DNA of 31,570 nucleotides from CAZGVW01 sp964529265 (GCA_964529265.1 CAZGVW010000078.1:1-31570); one strand, 5' to 3'; positions 1 through 7,630 are shown, counted from the first letter of the stretch. Numbers and translations are program-made. The notes: generated by a model not told the origin, from the sequence alone.

Positions 1-1
1 G

Positions 2-202
2 GGCGACTGCTACGACAACGCGCCCAAGGAGTCGTTCTGGGCGACGCTGAAGAAGGAGCTGATGAGCGACGTCGAGTTCGCCACCCGCACGGAGGCGCGG
101 TCGGCGATCTTCGAGTACATCGAGGCGTTCTACAACCGGACGAGGATCCACTCCAGTCTCGGCTACCTCAGCCCCGAACAGTTCGAGGCGAGCCGACGCT
201 GA
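2..202 (+). CDS. IS3-family transposase OrfB, C-terminal part
   Basis: The last 66 residues of the DDE integrase-type transposase (rve domain) of IS3-family elements; the 5' part is cut by the window edge. The frame carries the strongly conserved motif D-N-A-x-x-E-S-F-W-x-T-L-K-x-E-L, which contains the catalytic glutamate of the DDE triad. It then has Y-I-E-x-F-Y-N-x-x-R-x-H-S-S-L-G-Y-x-S-P, the usual C-terminal signature. The intact normal end suggests a functional 3' part, but whether the whole element is complete cannot be seen. Confidence 0.95.
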   Translation, partial: GDCYDNAPKESFWATLKKELMSDVEFATRTEARSAIFEYIEAFYNRTRIHSSLGYLSPEQFEASRR

Positions 203-212
203 TATATTCATT

Positions 213-238
213 ACGTCCACCGGAGGTGGGCAGGTTCA
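213..238. repeat. Candidate terminal inverted repeat of the IS3-family element
   Basis: The sequence just inside the presumed end reads, inward on the minus strand, TGAACCTGCCCACCTCCGGT. It resembles known IS3-family termini in starting with TGA and a run of C. It cannot be confirmed without the other end of the element. Confidence 0.5.
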
Positions 239-775
239 GACCATCCTCGGCCCGTGCGCCGACGCCTGTATGTCGCCGGCGATGTGCGAGCCATCGGCGT
301 CGATGCGGCGGATGTCGGTGCAGAGCACGTTCGCCCGAATGTCGCGCGCGATGCTCATCTTGAGGCGGACCGAGCGTTGCGCAACGATGCCCTTGCCGTC
401 CCTTGCGAAATCGCCGCTCGGCGCAGTGATTGTAGCGCGGGTCTCGTTGCCGATGATCAGGTGCACGTTGCTTGTGCCGGAGCCCCGCACCGTGATCAAG
501 CCGAGATCGTGTTCCGATGTCGCGAAGATGTTGATCCTCGTGAAGCCGCCGCCATCCGTGATTGCGGGCAATCCGCCTGCGCCAAAGGTGATTGGCGTGT
601 CCGAGTCCCAAGTCATATCCGTATGTATGGACTCGCTGTTGTCAATGATTTCCCCATTGCCATCAAACGACCCCGTGTACACCCTGATCGTGACGGCATC
701 ATCGCCGGCCAGTGCGAAGCCGGTCATGGCGAAGACTGCCGTGAACGCAGACGCATGCTTTAGGAAGTGACGCAT
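236..775 (-). pseudogene. Secreted protein, 3' end apparently removed by IS insertion
   Basis: The product begins with a clear signal peptide (about residues 1-22, basic start, hydrophobic core, cleavage near A-L-A-G-D). A Gly/Asp/Ile-rich mature part follows, with short repeats such as I-x-A-D-G-S-H-I-A-G-D-I. This is typical of large planctomycetal secreted proteins with beta-rich repeats, which normally run on for hundreds of residues and end in a PEP-CTERM-type anchor. Here the frame stops after 179 residues in mid-repeat. The TGA stop is exactly the TCA terminus of the neighbouring insertion sequence, so the rest of the gene was probably displaced. The start at 775 is supported by a perfect AGGAGG seven bases upstream. 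The function is unknown; surface or exported location is inferred. Confidence 0.7.
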
Positions 776-1907
776 TGCGATGCCTCCTGGAGAGCCCGAA
801 ATGGGCGCCGAACGGTGCGAACATGAACACGACCGCGGGCGAAGGAACAACGGATGCGACCCGGAACCCATCTCCACCGCCCATCGGAGTCGTATCCTGA
901 ACGTATCCGACATGGTCGAACATGAGCCACGAGTCGACGCCGGCACCCGCTCCTTCCAGCCCACGCGTGTTGCCGAAAAAGCGTTCCTCAACCCACTCAC
1001 TTGTTCCGCCGCTCGCGTCCCACAGACCCCACGGCGACATGACGTCCGGATAGGAGCCGAGTGGGATCAGACGCTCTTGCAGGGTTGGGAGAAAGTCGCC
1101 GGCGCTCGTCTCTCCCGAGCCGGGCAAGCCAGGGAGGGGCTCATCATCTGAGGTGGTCGGATAGGCCCACCAGCCGCCCGCGCCGGGGCCGAACTTGTGC
1201 GGATCCCAGTGCGCCGCCTTCACCCACTCATCAAGCGTGGGGAGAAAGAACTGCGCATCGGGAGCGCGCGTCGCGGCAAGATTGGGCGTTCCGTCATCGT
1301 TCAGGAGTTCGTAGGCGCCGTCCATGATGTCGTCAATGTCAGTGGGCTTGCCGTTGTTCAGCCAGTTGCAGTACATGGCAGCCTCGAACCAGTTGATGCC
1401 CGTGACCGGCACCATGGCCGCGTTCGGGATGTCCGGATCGAGCCTCCAGTGGCCACGGGGGCCGGGCAGTTCCTCCAAGCCGGAAGCCGAGGGCCGACCG
1501 AAGGAAAATGGGCTGTCTGACTGTTTGGCGAAGGTGTTGATGAAGGGCAGCCACTGGGCGCTGGTCAACTCCAAGCAGCTGATCCGGTAGGTGTAGTCCA
1601 CGCGGCCTCGCCCTCGAACGTTCTTGGCCTGCTCCCCGTGCTCCCCCATGTACGGCGTATTGCCGGGGTCGCCGACGATCGCCCACTGGAAGTCGTAGTC
1701 GGGGGGCGGGGGCAATGGGGAATGGGCAATGGTGAGGGCAGGCAATAGGGAACAGGCAATGGGCAATAGGGAGGAGGCGGAAGCCGCGGCGGGGGCTGCA
1801 AGCCCCGCGACCATCGCCAACGCGCCGATGACGGCCGAAGCGCAACGGGCCATGGCCGCTGCGCGCACACCGATCCCGCGTTCCCGTCCCGATGCTTCGT
1901 TCCGCAT
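699..1907 (-). CDS. Secreted SUMF1/FGE-sulfatase-domain protein with PEP-CTERM-like end
   Basis: A 402-residue protein of the formylglycine-generating-enzyme-like (SUMF1/EgtB/PvdO) fold. The N-terminus is a signal peptide with an A-A-A-S-A-S cleavage region. The mature part shows family signatures in order: Y-x-Y-R-I-x-x-x-E-x-T-x-A-Q-W, P-V-T-G-I-N-W-F-E-A-A-M-Y-C-N-W, F-F-L-P-T-L-D-E-W-x-K-A-A and G-L-W-D-A-S-G-G-T-S-E-W-V-E. Near the C-terminus V-P-S-P, a hydrophobic stretch and R-R-H-R resemble a PEP-CTERM sorting signal. However, the frame continues 25 residues beyond it and overlaps the next gene by 77 bases. The start at 1907 is preferred; an internal ATG at 1853 directly before the hydrophobic core is an alternative. 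Enzyme activity is not implied, since secreted members are often of unknown function. Confidence 0.8.
   Translation of the reverse strand: MRNEASGRERGIGVRAAAMARCASAVIGALAMVAGLAAPAAASASSLLPIACSLLPALTIAHSPLPPPPDYDFQWAIVGDPGNTPYMGEHGEQAKNVRGRGRVDYTYRISCLELTSAQWLPFINTFAKQSDSPFSFGRPSASGLEELPGPRGHWRLDPDIPNAAMVPVTGINWFEAAMYCNWLNNGKPTDIDDIMDGAYELLNDDGTPNLAATRAPDAQFFLPTLDEWVKAAHWDPHKFGPGAGGWWAYPTTSDDEPLPGLPGSGETSAGDFLPTLQERLIPLGSYPDVMSPWGLWDASGGTSEWVEERFFGNTRGLEGAGAGVDSWLMFDHVGYVQDTTPMGGGDGFRVASVVPSPAVVFMFAPFGAHFGLSRRHRNASLPKACVCVHGSLRHDRLRTGRR
783..788 (-). promoter_or_regulatory. Ribosome binding site AGGAGG inside the upstream gene
   Basis: A perfect AGGAGG lies seven bases before the ATG at 775. 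In the overlapping upstream frame the same bases encode the two arginines of the R-R-H-R end of the anchor-like segment, so one sequence serves as codons and as ribosome binding site. Confidence 0.75.
1708..1775. repeat. Degenerate heptanucleotide tandem repeat (GGGCAAT type)
   Basis: About nine imperfect 7-base units such as GGGCAAT, GGGGAAT, GGCAATA and GGGAACA follow one another. The repeat lies within the FGE-like gene and encodes the leucine/proline/isoleucine-rich stretch between signal peptide and catalytic-fold domain. It resembles the short tandem repeats of the GGGAATAGGGAAT kind known from some cyanobacteria and planctomycetes. Confidence 0.75.
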
Positions 1908-2080
1908 GTCGCCTGACTCCCTGGTCCCGCCCCCGCCCCCGGGAGGGTCTCCCTTTCCTCTGCCGCCGCCAAGCATACCGGCGGCCAGTCAATCCACAAA
2001 CAAGCCGCCGACGCAGCCTCGGACTGACCTCTACCGTTCAGGCGTTGATTGACGCTTCATCGCGTGACGCGAGGACTTCC
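1908..2080. other. Divergent intergenic region
   Basis: A 173-base spacer between the FGE-like gene (minus) and the zinc-ribbon gene (plus). It must hold both promoters. It contains a C-rich run (1927-1942) but no convincing -35/-10 pair was found. Confidence 0.5.
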
Positions 2081-2599
2081 ATGACGCTCGTCTGCGCCAA
2101 GTGTGGCTATGACCTTGAGGGACTGGGCAATCGCCAATGTCCCGAGTGCGGGAGCCGTCGCCGGCGCGCGAAGCAATCTGCGCTGGCCCGCGAATGGGTG
2201 CTGATTGTCCACCTCGCTTTCGCTGTGATCGTCGGCGGGCTAACCACCTGGCGCCTCGCGCGCCAGACGACAACGGTCGATCTGTTCGCGGTGCTCGCCC
2301 TCATCATGTTTGCAGCCGCGATGGCGTCGCCCTATGTCGTCAACTGGTGCTTCTGGCGCATCGTCGTCCGCGGGTGGAGTCAGCACGCCTACCTCGCCGC
2401 GCTCGCTGGACTGGCCTGGAGCGCGGCGATGTCATTCAAGGCGCTCACCGTCGACCTGAGTCAGGATGCGCTCTCCGCGCTGACGTTCATCTTCGGGCCC
2501 CTGTTCTACGGGGCGCCCGGCGCTCTCATCGCCACAACACTTGCCGGCGGGCTCATCTGGCTCATTGGCCGGTTCCGACGTGGACGCGCCGTTTCTTGA
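2081..2599 (+). CDS. Zinc-ribbon membrane protein
   Basis: A 172-residue protein with an N-terminal treble-clef/zinc-ribbon knuckle (C5-x2-C8 followed by G-Y-D-L, then C20-P-E-C23-G). Four hydrophobic segments follow (about residues 39-56, 65-90, 103-120 and 138-160) and then a short basic tail. The C-x-x-C-G-Y-D-L...C-P-E-C-G motif is very common on small membrane proteins of planctomycetes, but no function is established. The start at 2081 places the ribbon at the extreme N-terminus and has a GAGG a few bases upstream. Two more proteins of this style, with the ribbon at the C-terminus, lie at 16392-17443. A zinc-binding cytoplasmic tip on a membrane protein is inferred. Confidence 0.75.
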   Translation: MTLVCAKCGYDLEGLGNRQCPECGSRRRRAKQSALAREWVLIVHLAFAVIVGGLTTWRLARQTTTVDLFAVLALIMFAAAMASPYVVNWCFWRIVVRGWSQHAYLAALAGLAWSAAMSFKALTVDLSQDALSALTFIFGPLFYGAPGALIATTLAGGLIWLIGRFRRGRAVS

Positions 2600-2644
2600 G
2601 TGATGCGCGCCGTGCCGGGCTCAACAACGCACCCCGATCTGGCA

Positions 2645-4192
2645 CTACACCCGCATCGATTCCACCATGTAGTTCGGCGATTCCTTCGTGATGCGGATGT
2701 CGTGCGGGTGGCTTTCGACCACGCCCGCCGCGGTGGTGCGCACGAAGCGGGTTTCGCGGCGGAAGTCCTCGATCGTCGGGCAGCCGCAGTAGCCCATAGC
2801 GCTGCGCAGGCCGCCCACCATCTGGTAGACGAACTCGGCCAGCGAGCCGCGGTAGGCCACCAGCCCCTCCACGCCCTCGGGCACGAACTTCACCTGCGGC
2901 GGCGCGCCGTTGCGCGACGCCGCGGCCGATCGATCCGCCTGGCTGTACCTGTCGGCCGAGCCCGCGTTCATCGCCCCCTCGCTGCCCATGCCGCGGTAAC
3001 TCTTGTAGCGCCGGCCCTGGCTGATCACGAGTTCGCCCGGGGATTCATCCAGCCCCGCGAAGAGCGAGCCGAGCATCACGCTGCCGGCGCCCGCGGCGAT
3101 TGCCTTCGCAATATCGCCGGATGACCGCACGCCGCCATCCGCGATCACCGGCACGCCGGCGCCCTCCGCGGCGGACACCGCGTTCATCACCGCCGTGATC
3201 TGCGGCACGCCCACGCCCGTCACCACACGCGTGGTGCAGATGGAGCCGGGGCCGATGCCCACCTTCACCGCGTCCGCGCCCGCGGAGATGAGATCCCGCG
3301 CGGCGTCCGCCGTCGCGATGTTGCCCGCGATCACTTCGATCTTCCACTGCGCCTTGATCTTCTTCACCGTCTCCAGCACGTTCTCGCTGTGGCCGTGCGC
3401 CGTGTCCACGATGATCACATCCACATCGGCGCCGATGAGCGCCTCCACGCGCTCATACTGGTGCACGCCCACCGCCGCGCCGCAGCGCAGCCGCCCGCGG
3501 GCATCCACGCACGCCCGCGGGAACTGGCTCATGCGATCGATGTCGCGCCGCGTGATGAGCCCCGCCAATTGCCCGCGATCATCCACGAGGATGAGTTTCT
3601 CCACCTTGTTCTTGTTGAGGATGCGGTTGGCTTCTTCCAGCGTGCAGCCCGCGGGCGCGGTCACGAGTCCCTTGCCCGTCATCACGCTCTTCACGGGCGC
3701 GGCGTCGTCCTCTGTGAACTTGAGATCCCGCCGCGTGAGGATGCCGACCACCTTGCCCTTCGTGCGCAAACCCGCCGAGCCGTTCTCCGTCACGGGGAAG
3801 CCGGAAACGTTGAAGCGCGCCATCGCGCGCTTCGCATCGCCCACGGAATCCTCCGGCCCGAGCGTGATCGGATCCAGAATCACGCCGCTGGCGGAGCGCT
3901 TCACCTTGTCCACTTCTCGCGCCTGCGCATCAACCGGCATGTTCTTGTGGATGATGCCGATTCCGCCCTCCTGCGCCAGCGCGATCGCGAGCGCGGATTC
4001 CGTCACCGTGTCCATCGGTGCGGAGATGAGCGGGATGTTCAGGCGGATCGAGCGCGTGAGCAGCGTGCCGGTGTCCGCGGCGGACGGAACCACGCCGCTG
4101 CGGCGCGGAATGAGCAGGACATCGTCAAAAGTGATGCCCTCGGCGACGATCTTCGACTGCTGGGAAGCGGCCTCTGTGCGGTGGGTTGCCAT
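2645..4192 (-). CDS. guaB: IMP dehydrogenase
   Basis: Oxidises IMP to XMP with NAD+, the committed step of guanine nucleotide synthesis, in the cytoplasm. At 515 residues it is slightly longer than the usual 485-500. The barrel opens with F-D-D-V-L-L-I-P and the A-P-M-D-T-V-T loop. Two CBS domains are inserted at roughly residues 110-230. The catalytic cysteine is C319 in G-P-G-S-I-C-T-T-R, the IMP-site D-G-G-V-R and the S-Y-R-G-M-G-S segment are present, and the flap and C-terminal E-S-H-x-H-D-I-x-I-T-K-E are intact. The gene is alone on the minus strand, convergent with the zinc-ribbon gene (45 bases away) and divergent from the amidotransferase gene. A TACGTT box ends five bases before the ATG. 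Confidence 0.97.
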   Translation of the reverse strand: MATHRTEAASQQSKIVAEGITFDDVLLIPRRSGVVPSAADTGTLLTRSIRLNIPLISAPMDTVTESALAIALAQEGGIGIIHKNMPVDAQAREVDKVKRSASGVILDPITLGPEDSVGDAKRAMARFNVSGFPVTENGSAGLRTKGKVVGILTRRDLKFTEDDAAPVKSVMTGKGLVTAPAGCTLEEANRILNKNKVEKLILVDDRGQLAGLITRRDIDRMSQFPRACVDARGRLRCGAAVGVHQYERVEALIGADVDVIIVDTAHGHSENVLETVKKIKAQWKIEVIAGNIATADAARDLISAGADAVKVGIGPGSICTTRVVTGVGVPQITAVMNAVSAAEGAGVPVIADGGVRSSGDIAKAIAAGAGSVMLGSLFAGLDESPGELVISQGRRYKSYRGMGSEGAMNAGSADRYSQADRSAAASRNGAPPQVKFVPEGVEGLVAYRGSLAEFVYQMVGGLRSAMGYCGCPTIEDFRRETRFVRTTAAGVVESHPHDIRITKESPNYMVESMRV

Positions 4193-4318
4193 GTAGGAAC
4201 GTACCAGAGGGGCGACTTTCCCGCAATGCCGCGGCGGAAACGGCCGCCGCGCCCGCCGCGCCGCGGCCGGCCTGGCGCGCGGGCGCTTCCTTGACTTTCG
4301 CCCCCGGCCCCGGTCGAT

Positions 4319-5026
4319 ATGAACGCCGTGAGCCCCGCCCGCACATCGCCGCGACACCAGCAGCCTGTCGTCGGAATCACCTGCGACCTTTCGGAGACCC
4401 GCGCCATCGGGCGGATGCCCTATGCCGCGGCTGTGGCGCGGGCGGGCGGCCTTCCGCTGTTCCTGCCGCCCCTGCCCCACCTAGCGCCCGCCCACGCCGC
4501 GTTGTGCGACGCTTTCGTGCTTTCCGGCGGCGATGACCCGCTGATGGAGGATTTCGGCGAGAAGACGCACCCGATGGCGGTTCCCGTTGACCCGGTGCGC
4601 CAGGAATACGAACTCCGCCTGTTGAAACGCCTCGGGGAAACCCGCCCGGCGGCGCCCGTGCTCGGCGTGTGCCTCGGCATGCAGTACATGGCGCTGCACG
4701 CCGGCGGGCGCCTGAACCAGCACATGCCGGACGATGTCCCATCGCACGAGGACCACCGGCACGACCGGCCCCACAACGTGCGCCCCGCCGCGGCGCATCC
4801 GGTGGTGGTCGCCGGACTCGTCACCAGCCACCACCGGCAGGCGGTGAGCGATCCGGGGCGGCTCCGCGTGTTGGCGCGGGCGGAAGATGGCGTGATTGAG
4901 GCGATCGACGACCCGGCGCGGGCGTTCTACCTCGGCGTGCAGTGGCACCCGGAGCGCACGCCCGGAATCGCGTTGGGGCAGGCGGTGTATGACGCGCTGG
5001 TCCGCGCCGCGGCGGCTGGGCGGTAG
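4319..5026 (+). CDS. Class I glutamine amidotransferase, peptidase C26 (PuuD-like)
   Basis: A 235-residue hydrolase of the gamma-glutamyl-gamma-aminobutyrate hydrolase family. The visible catalytic triad is C118 in G-V-C-L-G-M-Q, H210 and E212 in Q-W-H-P-E-R. The N-terminal V-V-G-I-T-C-D-L strand and the F-V-L-S-G-G-D-D loop are typical of the family. Members cleave gamma-glutamyl amides in putrescine breakdown or related pathways. No putrescine genes are nearby, so the substrate is open. The gene lies 40 bases before rpe. The family call is firm; the specific PuuD role is not. Confidence 0.85.
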   Translation: MNAVSPARTSPRHQQPVVGITCDLSETRAIGRMPYAAAVARAGGLPLFLPPLPHLAPAHAALCDAFVLSGGDDPLMEDFGEKTHPMAVPVDPVRQEYELRLLKRLGETRPAAPVLGVCLGMQYMALHAGGRLNQHMPDDVPSHEDHRHDRPHNVRPAAAHPVVVAGLVTSHHRQAVSDPGRLRVLARAEDGVIEAIDDPARAFYLGVQWHPERTPGIALGQAVYDALVRAAAAGR

Positions 5027-5051
5027 CCCGGGCCGGCGGAGGCGGGGCCGC

Positions 5052-5057
5052 TATCCT
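5052..5057 (+). promoter_or_regulatory. Candidate -10 box TATCCT for rpe
   Basis: TATCCT ends nine bases before the rpe ATG. The placement would start transcription near the start codon (a leaderless or nearly leaderless mRNA). No -35 match is visible and no Shine-Dalgarno lies in between. Confidence 0.35.
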
Positions 5058-5066
5058 CCCGCGCCT

Positions 5067-5822
5067 ATGCCGAACCTCTTCGCCGCGCCGCCGCGGCTGC
5101 CGCTGATCGCCCCTTCCATCCTCTCCGCTGATTTTGCGCGCATGGCGGAGGAGTGCGAGACGGTCTTGCCGCGTCCGGGGCACGAAAAAGACCCGTCTGT
5201 CGCGGATTTGCTCCACCTGGACGTGATGGACGGCCATTTTGTGCCGAATCTCACGATGGGGCCGGATTTGTGCCGCGCCTTGCGCAAAGCGTTCCCGCAG
5301 GTGATGCTGGATGTGCATTTGATGGTCACGAACCCGGAGCAGTGCATCGGGCCGTTCCGCGAGGCCGGGGCTGATCACGTGACGATCCATATTGAGCCGG
5401 CGTCGCCGGACTACCGCGCCGCGACCGGCGCCGGCGGCGGGCCGGGCGGGCGTGGGTTCAACCCGGCGAAGGTCGCGGAGAAGATCCGTGCGGCGGGCAT
5501 GACGGCGGGGCTGGCGATCAACCCCCCCACCGATCCGACGCTGATTTTGCCCTATTTGCCCGCGTTTGACCTGATTCTGGTGATGAGCGTGAATCCGGGA
5601 TACAGCGGCCAGGCGTTCATCGAATCCTCGCTCGACACCGCAAGGATGGTGAAACCGGGGCTTCGGCCGAACCAGAGGCTGGAAATCGATGGCGGGGTCA
5701 GTCCCGCGAACGCGGCCCGCGCCCGGGAGGCCGGGTGCGACGTTCTGGTCGCGGCGAGCGCAGTTTTCGGACGTTCCCCGGGCGAGAGGCGGCAGGCGAT
5801 CGCGGCCCTGAGGTCGGGCTGA
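5067..5822 (+). CDS. rpe: Ribulose-phosphate 3-epimerase
   Basis: Interconverts ribulose 5-phosphate and xylulose 5-phosphate in the pentose phosphate pathway. It is a TIM barrel of 251 residues, longer than the usual 220-230 because of a Gly-rich insert around residues 118-134. Family residues are present: S17 in A-P-S-I-L-S-A-D-F, metal ligands H50 and D52 in L-H-L-D-V-M-D-G-H-F-V-P-N, H84 in D-V-H-L-M-V, and D208 in E-I-D-G-G-V. The phosphate-binding loop S-V-N-P-G-Y-S-G-Q is also present. The start follows a pyrimidine-rich leader without a ribosome binding site; a TATCCT box lies nine bases upstream. Confidence 0.95.
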   Translation: MPNLFAAPPRLPLIAPSILSADFARMAEECETVLPRPGHEKDPSVADLLHLDVMDGHFVPNLTMGPDLCRALRKAFPQVMLDVHLMVTNPEQCIGPFREAGADHVTIHIEPASPDYRAATGAGGGPGGRGFNPAKVAEKIRAAGMTAGLAINPPTDPTLILPYLPAFDLILVMSVNPGYSGQAFIESSLDTARMVKPGLRPNQRLEIDGGVSPANAARAREAGCDVLVAASAVFGRSPGERRQAIAALRSG

Positions 5823-5912
5823 CGGGTCCCGCCTGGGATTGGTTGCCCTCGGTCGGCACTGGTATCCTTCCCCCGCCCTGCCGACCCGGGCCGCGACGCC
5901 CACCCCACTCCA

Positions 5913-6554
5913 ATGGCCAAGCCATCCACCATCCAGATTGTCCTGCTGCCCTGTGGCAGCACCGACTGGGATGAGGCCGGACGGCTGCAGGGCCAGACCG
6001 ACCTGGCGATGAGCGATCGCGGGCGGGAGGCGGTTCGGGAGGGTTGGAGCCGCGCGGCGGTCGGGGACCTGGGGATGGTTCTCACGGCCCCGGACGAGGC
6101 TTCGGTGGATTCGGCCCGGCTGGCGGCTCAGGGCGGGGGTCCGCGGCCGCGGAAGGTTGACGGCCTGGCGGAGGTGGATCTGGGGCTGTGGGAGGGGCTG
6201 CTGGAATCGGAACTGCTCGATCGGTATCCGAAGGCGTATGGCGCGTGGCGGGAGGATCCCTCTTCCGTGACTCCGCCGGAGGGGGAGTCGATCGAGGAAG
6301 CCGCGGAGCGGATTCTGCCTGCGCTGGCCCGGGCCGCGGAAAAGGCGGGGCGGGAGGCGGTGGCGGTGTCGCTGCGGCCCTTGGCGCGGGCCGTGGTGCG
6401 GGCGTGGCTCGAGGATTCGCCGCCGACAGAACTGCGAAGGTTGCTTGACGAAGAAGGCGCAGCGGTGTTCCGGGCGGAGATTCCCCGGGCGCGGCTGAAA
6501 TCGCTGCTGGACGATCGGCGGACGGGTGTCTGGGCGTCGGCGGCGCGGGATTGA
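5913..6554 (+). CDS. Histidine-phosphatase-fold protein lacking catalytic residues
   Basis: A 213-residue protein related to phosphoglycerate mutase/alpha-ribazole phosphatase-type histidine phosphatases. The fold is recognised from T-D-W-D-E-A-G-R-L-Q-G-Q-T-D (normally after R-H-G-E), from L-A-E-V-D-L-G-L-W-E-G, and from the P-P-E-G-E-S-I-E-E-A-A-E-R block. The active site is gone. The R-H-G-E motif is P13-C14-G15-S16, so the phospho-accepting histidine is cysteine. The second histidine, in the S-H-G motif, is L154, and the middle arginine motif is unrecognisable. The open frame, intact fold signatures and normal length argue for a maintained pseudoenzyme rather than a decaying gene. It lies between rpe and accD. 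Confidence 0.8.
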   Translation: MAKPSTIQIVLLPCGSTDWDEAGRLQGQTDLAMSDRGREAVREGWSRAAVGDLGMVLTAPDEASVDSARLAAQGGGPRPRKVDGLAEVDLGLWEGLLESELLDRYPKAYGAWREDPSSVTPPEGESIEEAAERILPALARAAEKAGREAVAVSLRPLARAVVRAWLEDSPPTELRRLLDEEGAAVFRAEIPRARLKSLLDDRRTGVWASAARD

Positions 6555-6718
6555 AGTGAGCATTTCCCCGGCGGGTTCAGGCCCGCCGGCCCAAGATCGA
6601 CATGCACGCGGCGCTTTGAGCGACTCGCAGGCTTGCGCGGATTCCGGGGTTCCGGAGTCCCGGGGCGCAGGCGCGAGGCGCAACGAAAAAGAAGCGCATT
6701 CATCGAGAGGCCAGGAGC
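6555..6718. other. Intergenic region before accD
   Basis: 164 bases without a plausible gene. It presumably holds the accD promoter and leader. No strong promoter, terminator or conserved RNA structure was recognised. Confidence 0.5.
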
Positions 6719-7564
6719 ATGACTCAACTCGTCGCCCGCACGTGGACCGACGTCAAGGTTGAGAACAAGAGATCGCTGATTCCCGAGGGCCTGTGGCTGA
6801 AGTGCCCGGCCTGCGAGAAGATGCTGTACCGGAAGCGCATGGAGGCGAATCTCCACGTGTGCCCGGAGTGCGAACATCACTTTCGGATCGGGGCCGTCGA
6901 GCGCGTGGCGCAACTGAGCGATCCGGGCTCGTTCGAGCCGATGTGCACGGAGCTGCGCTGCGGCGATCCGCTTTCGTTCACGGACGTGAAGCCCTATCCG
7001 GAGCGGCTCGCGGCCGAGCAGCAGCGAACGGGGCGCGCGGAAGCGGTGCTGACGGGGCGCACGTTCATCAAGGGACGAGCCGCGGTGCTGTGCTGCCTCG
7101 ATCTCACGTTCATGATGGGGTCGATGGGCAGCGTGGTGGGCGAGGCGGTGACGCGCTCGATCGAGGCGGCGACGGATCGCGATCTGCCGCTGATCATCGT
7201 GAGTTGCTCGGGCGGCGCGCGCATGCAGGAGGCGGGGCTTTCGCTCATGCAGATGGCGAAGACGAGCGCTGCGCTGGCGCGCTTCGACACTGCGGGCGGT
7301 CTCTTCATCTCCGTGCTGACGGATCCGACGACGGGCGGCGTTTCGGCGTCGTTCGCGATGCTGGGTGACGTGATCTTCGCGGAGCCGAAGGCGCTGGTCG
7401 GGTTCGCGGGACCGCGGGTGATCCGCAACACGATCCGGCAGGACCTACCGGAGGGCTTCCAACGGGCGGAGAGCCTGCTGCGCGACGGGATGCTCGATCG
7501 CGTCGTGCGGAGGCACGACCTCCGGAACGAGATCGCGCGCGTGATCGACTTCGCGGGCAAGTGA
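6719..7564 (+). CDS. accD: Acetyl-CoA carboxylase carboxyltransferase subunit beta
   Basis: The beta half of the carboxyltransferase that moves CO2 from biotin-BCCP to acetyl-CoA, giving malonyl-CoA for fatty acid synthesis. At 281 residues it has the normal bacterial length. The N-terminal four-cysteine zinc ribbon (K-C-P-A-C and V-C-P-E-C-E-H-H) precedes the crotonase-type domain. That domain shows the G-G-A-R-M-Q-E motif, the D-P-T-T-G-G-V-S-A-S-F-A motif and G-F-A-G-P-R-V-I. An AGGAG/GAGAGG stretch precedes the ATG. The alpha subunit accA is not in the window. The next gene, lnt, follows after 73 bases. Confidence 0.97.
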   Translation: MTQLVARTWTDVKVENKRSLIPEGLWLKCPACEKMLYRKRMEANLHVCPECEHHFRIGAVERVAQLSDPGSFEPMCTELRCGDPLSFTDVKPYPERLAAEQQRTGRAEAVLTGRTFIKGRAAVLCCLDLTFMMGSMGSVVGEAVTRSIEAATDRDLPLIIVSCSGGARMQEAGLSLMQMAKTSAALARFDTAGGLFISVLTDPTTGGVSASFAMLGDVIFAEPKALVGFAGPRVIRNTIRQDLPEGFQRAESLLRDGMLDRVVRRHDLRNEIARVIDFAGK

Positions 7565-7624
7565 TCGCGCTGACTGAACACTCCGGGGCGGCGTCGATGG
7601 CGGGTCCGGACGCCGCGGCGGCCG

Positions 7625-7630
7625 TACACT
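7625..7630 (+). promoter_or_regulatory. Candidate -10 box TACACT for lnt
   Basis: TACACT ends seven bases before the lnt ATG, with no ribosome binding site in between. This fits the TANNNT arrangement of leaderless genes. There is no clear -35 element. Confidence 0.35.

Larger units (their letters stand above)
1..238 (+). mobile_element. Right end of an IS3-family insertion sequence (partial)
   Basis: The window opens inside an IS3-family element. It holds the end of the OrfB transposase frame (stop at 200-202) followed by about 36 bases that look like the terminal inverted repeat. Read inward from base 238, the end starts TGAACCTGCCCACC, a typical IS3-family terminus (TGA...TCA ends). The left end lies outside the window, so the mate repeat and the target duplication cannot be checked. 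The boundary at 238 is inferred from the TCA terminus and from an apparently interrupted gene starting at 239. Confidence 0.75.

Noticed and set aside
1908..1999. Starts of the FGE-like gene further upstream (up to 1976)
   Set aside because: They add a Gly/Pro-rich stretch before the signal peptide and lack a ribosome binding site.
4291..4320. TTGACT followed by CGATAT as a promoter of the amidotransferase gene
   Set aside because: The -10 match is poor and would place the transcription start inside the coding region.
4821..6683. A 620-codon minus-strand frame opposite rpe and the histidine-phosphatase-like gene
   Set aside because: Low-complexity Arg/Pro composition and no ribosome binding site or motif; the plus-strand genes are well supported.
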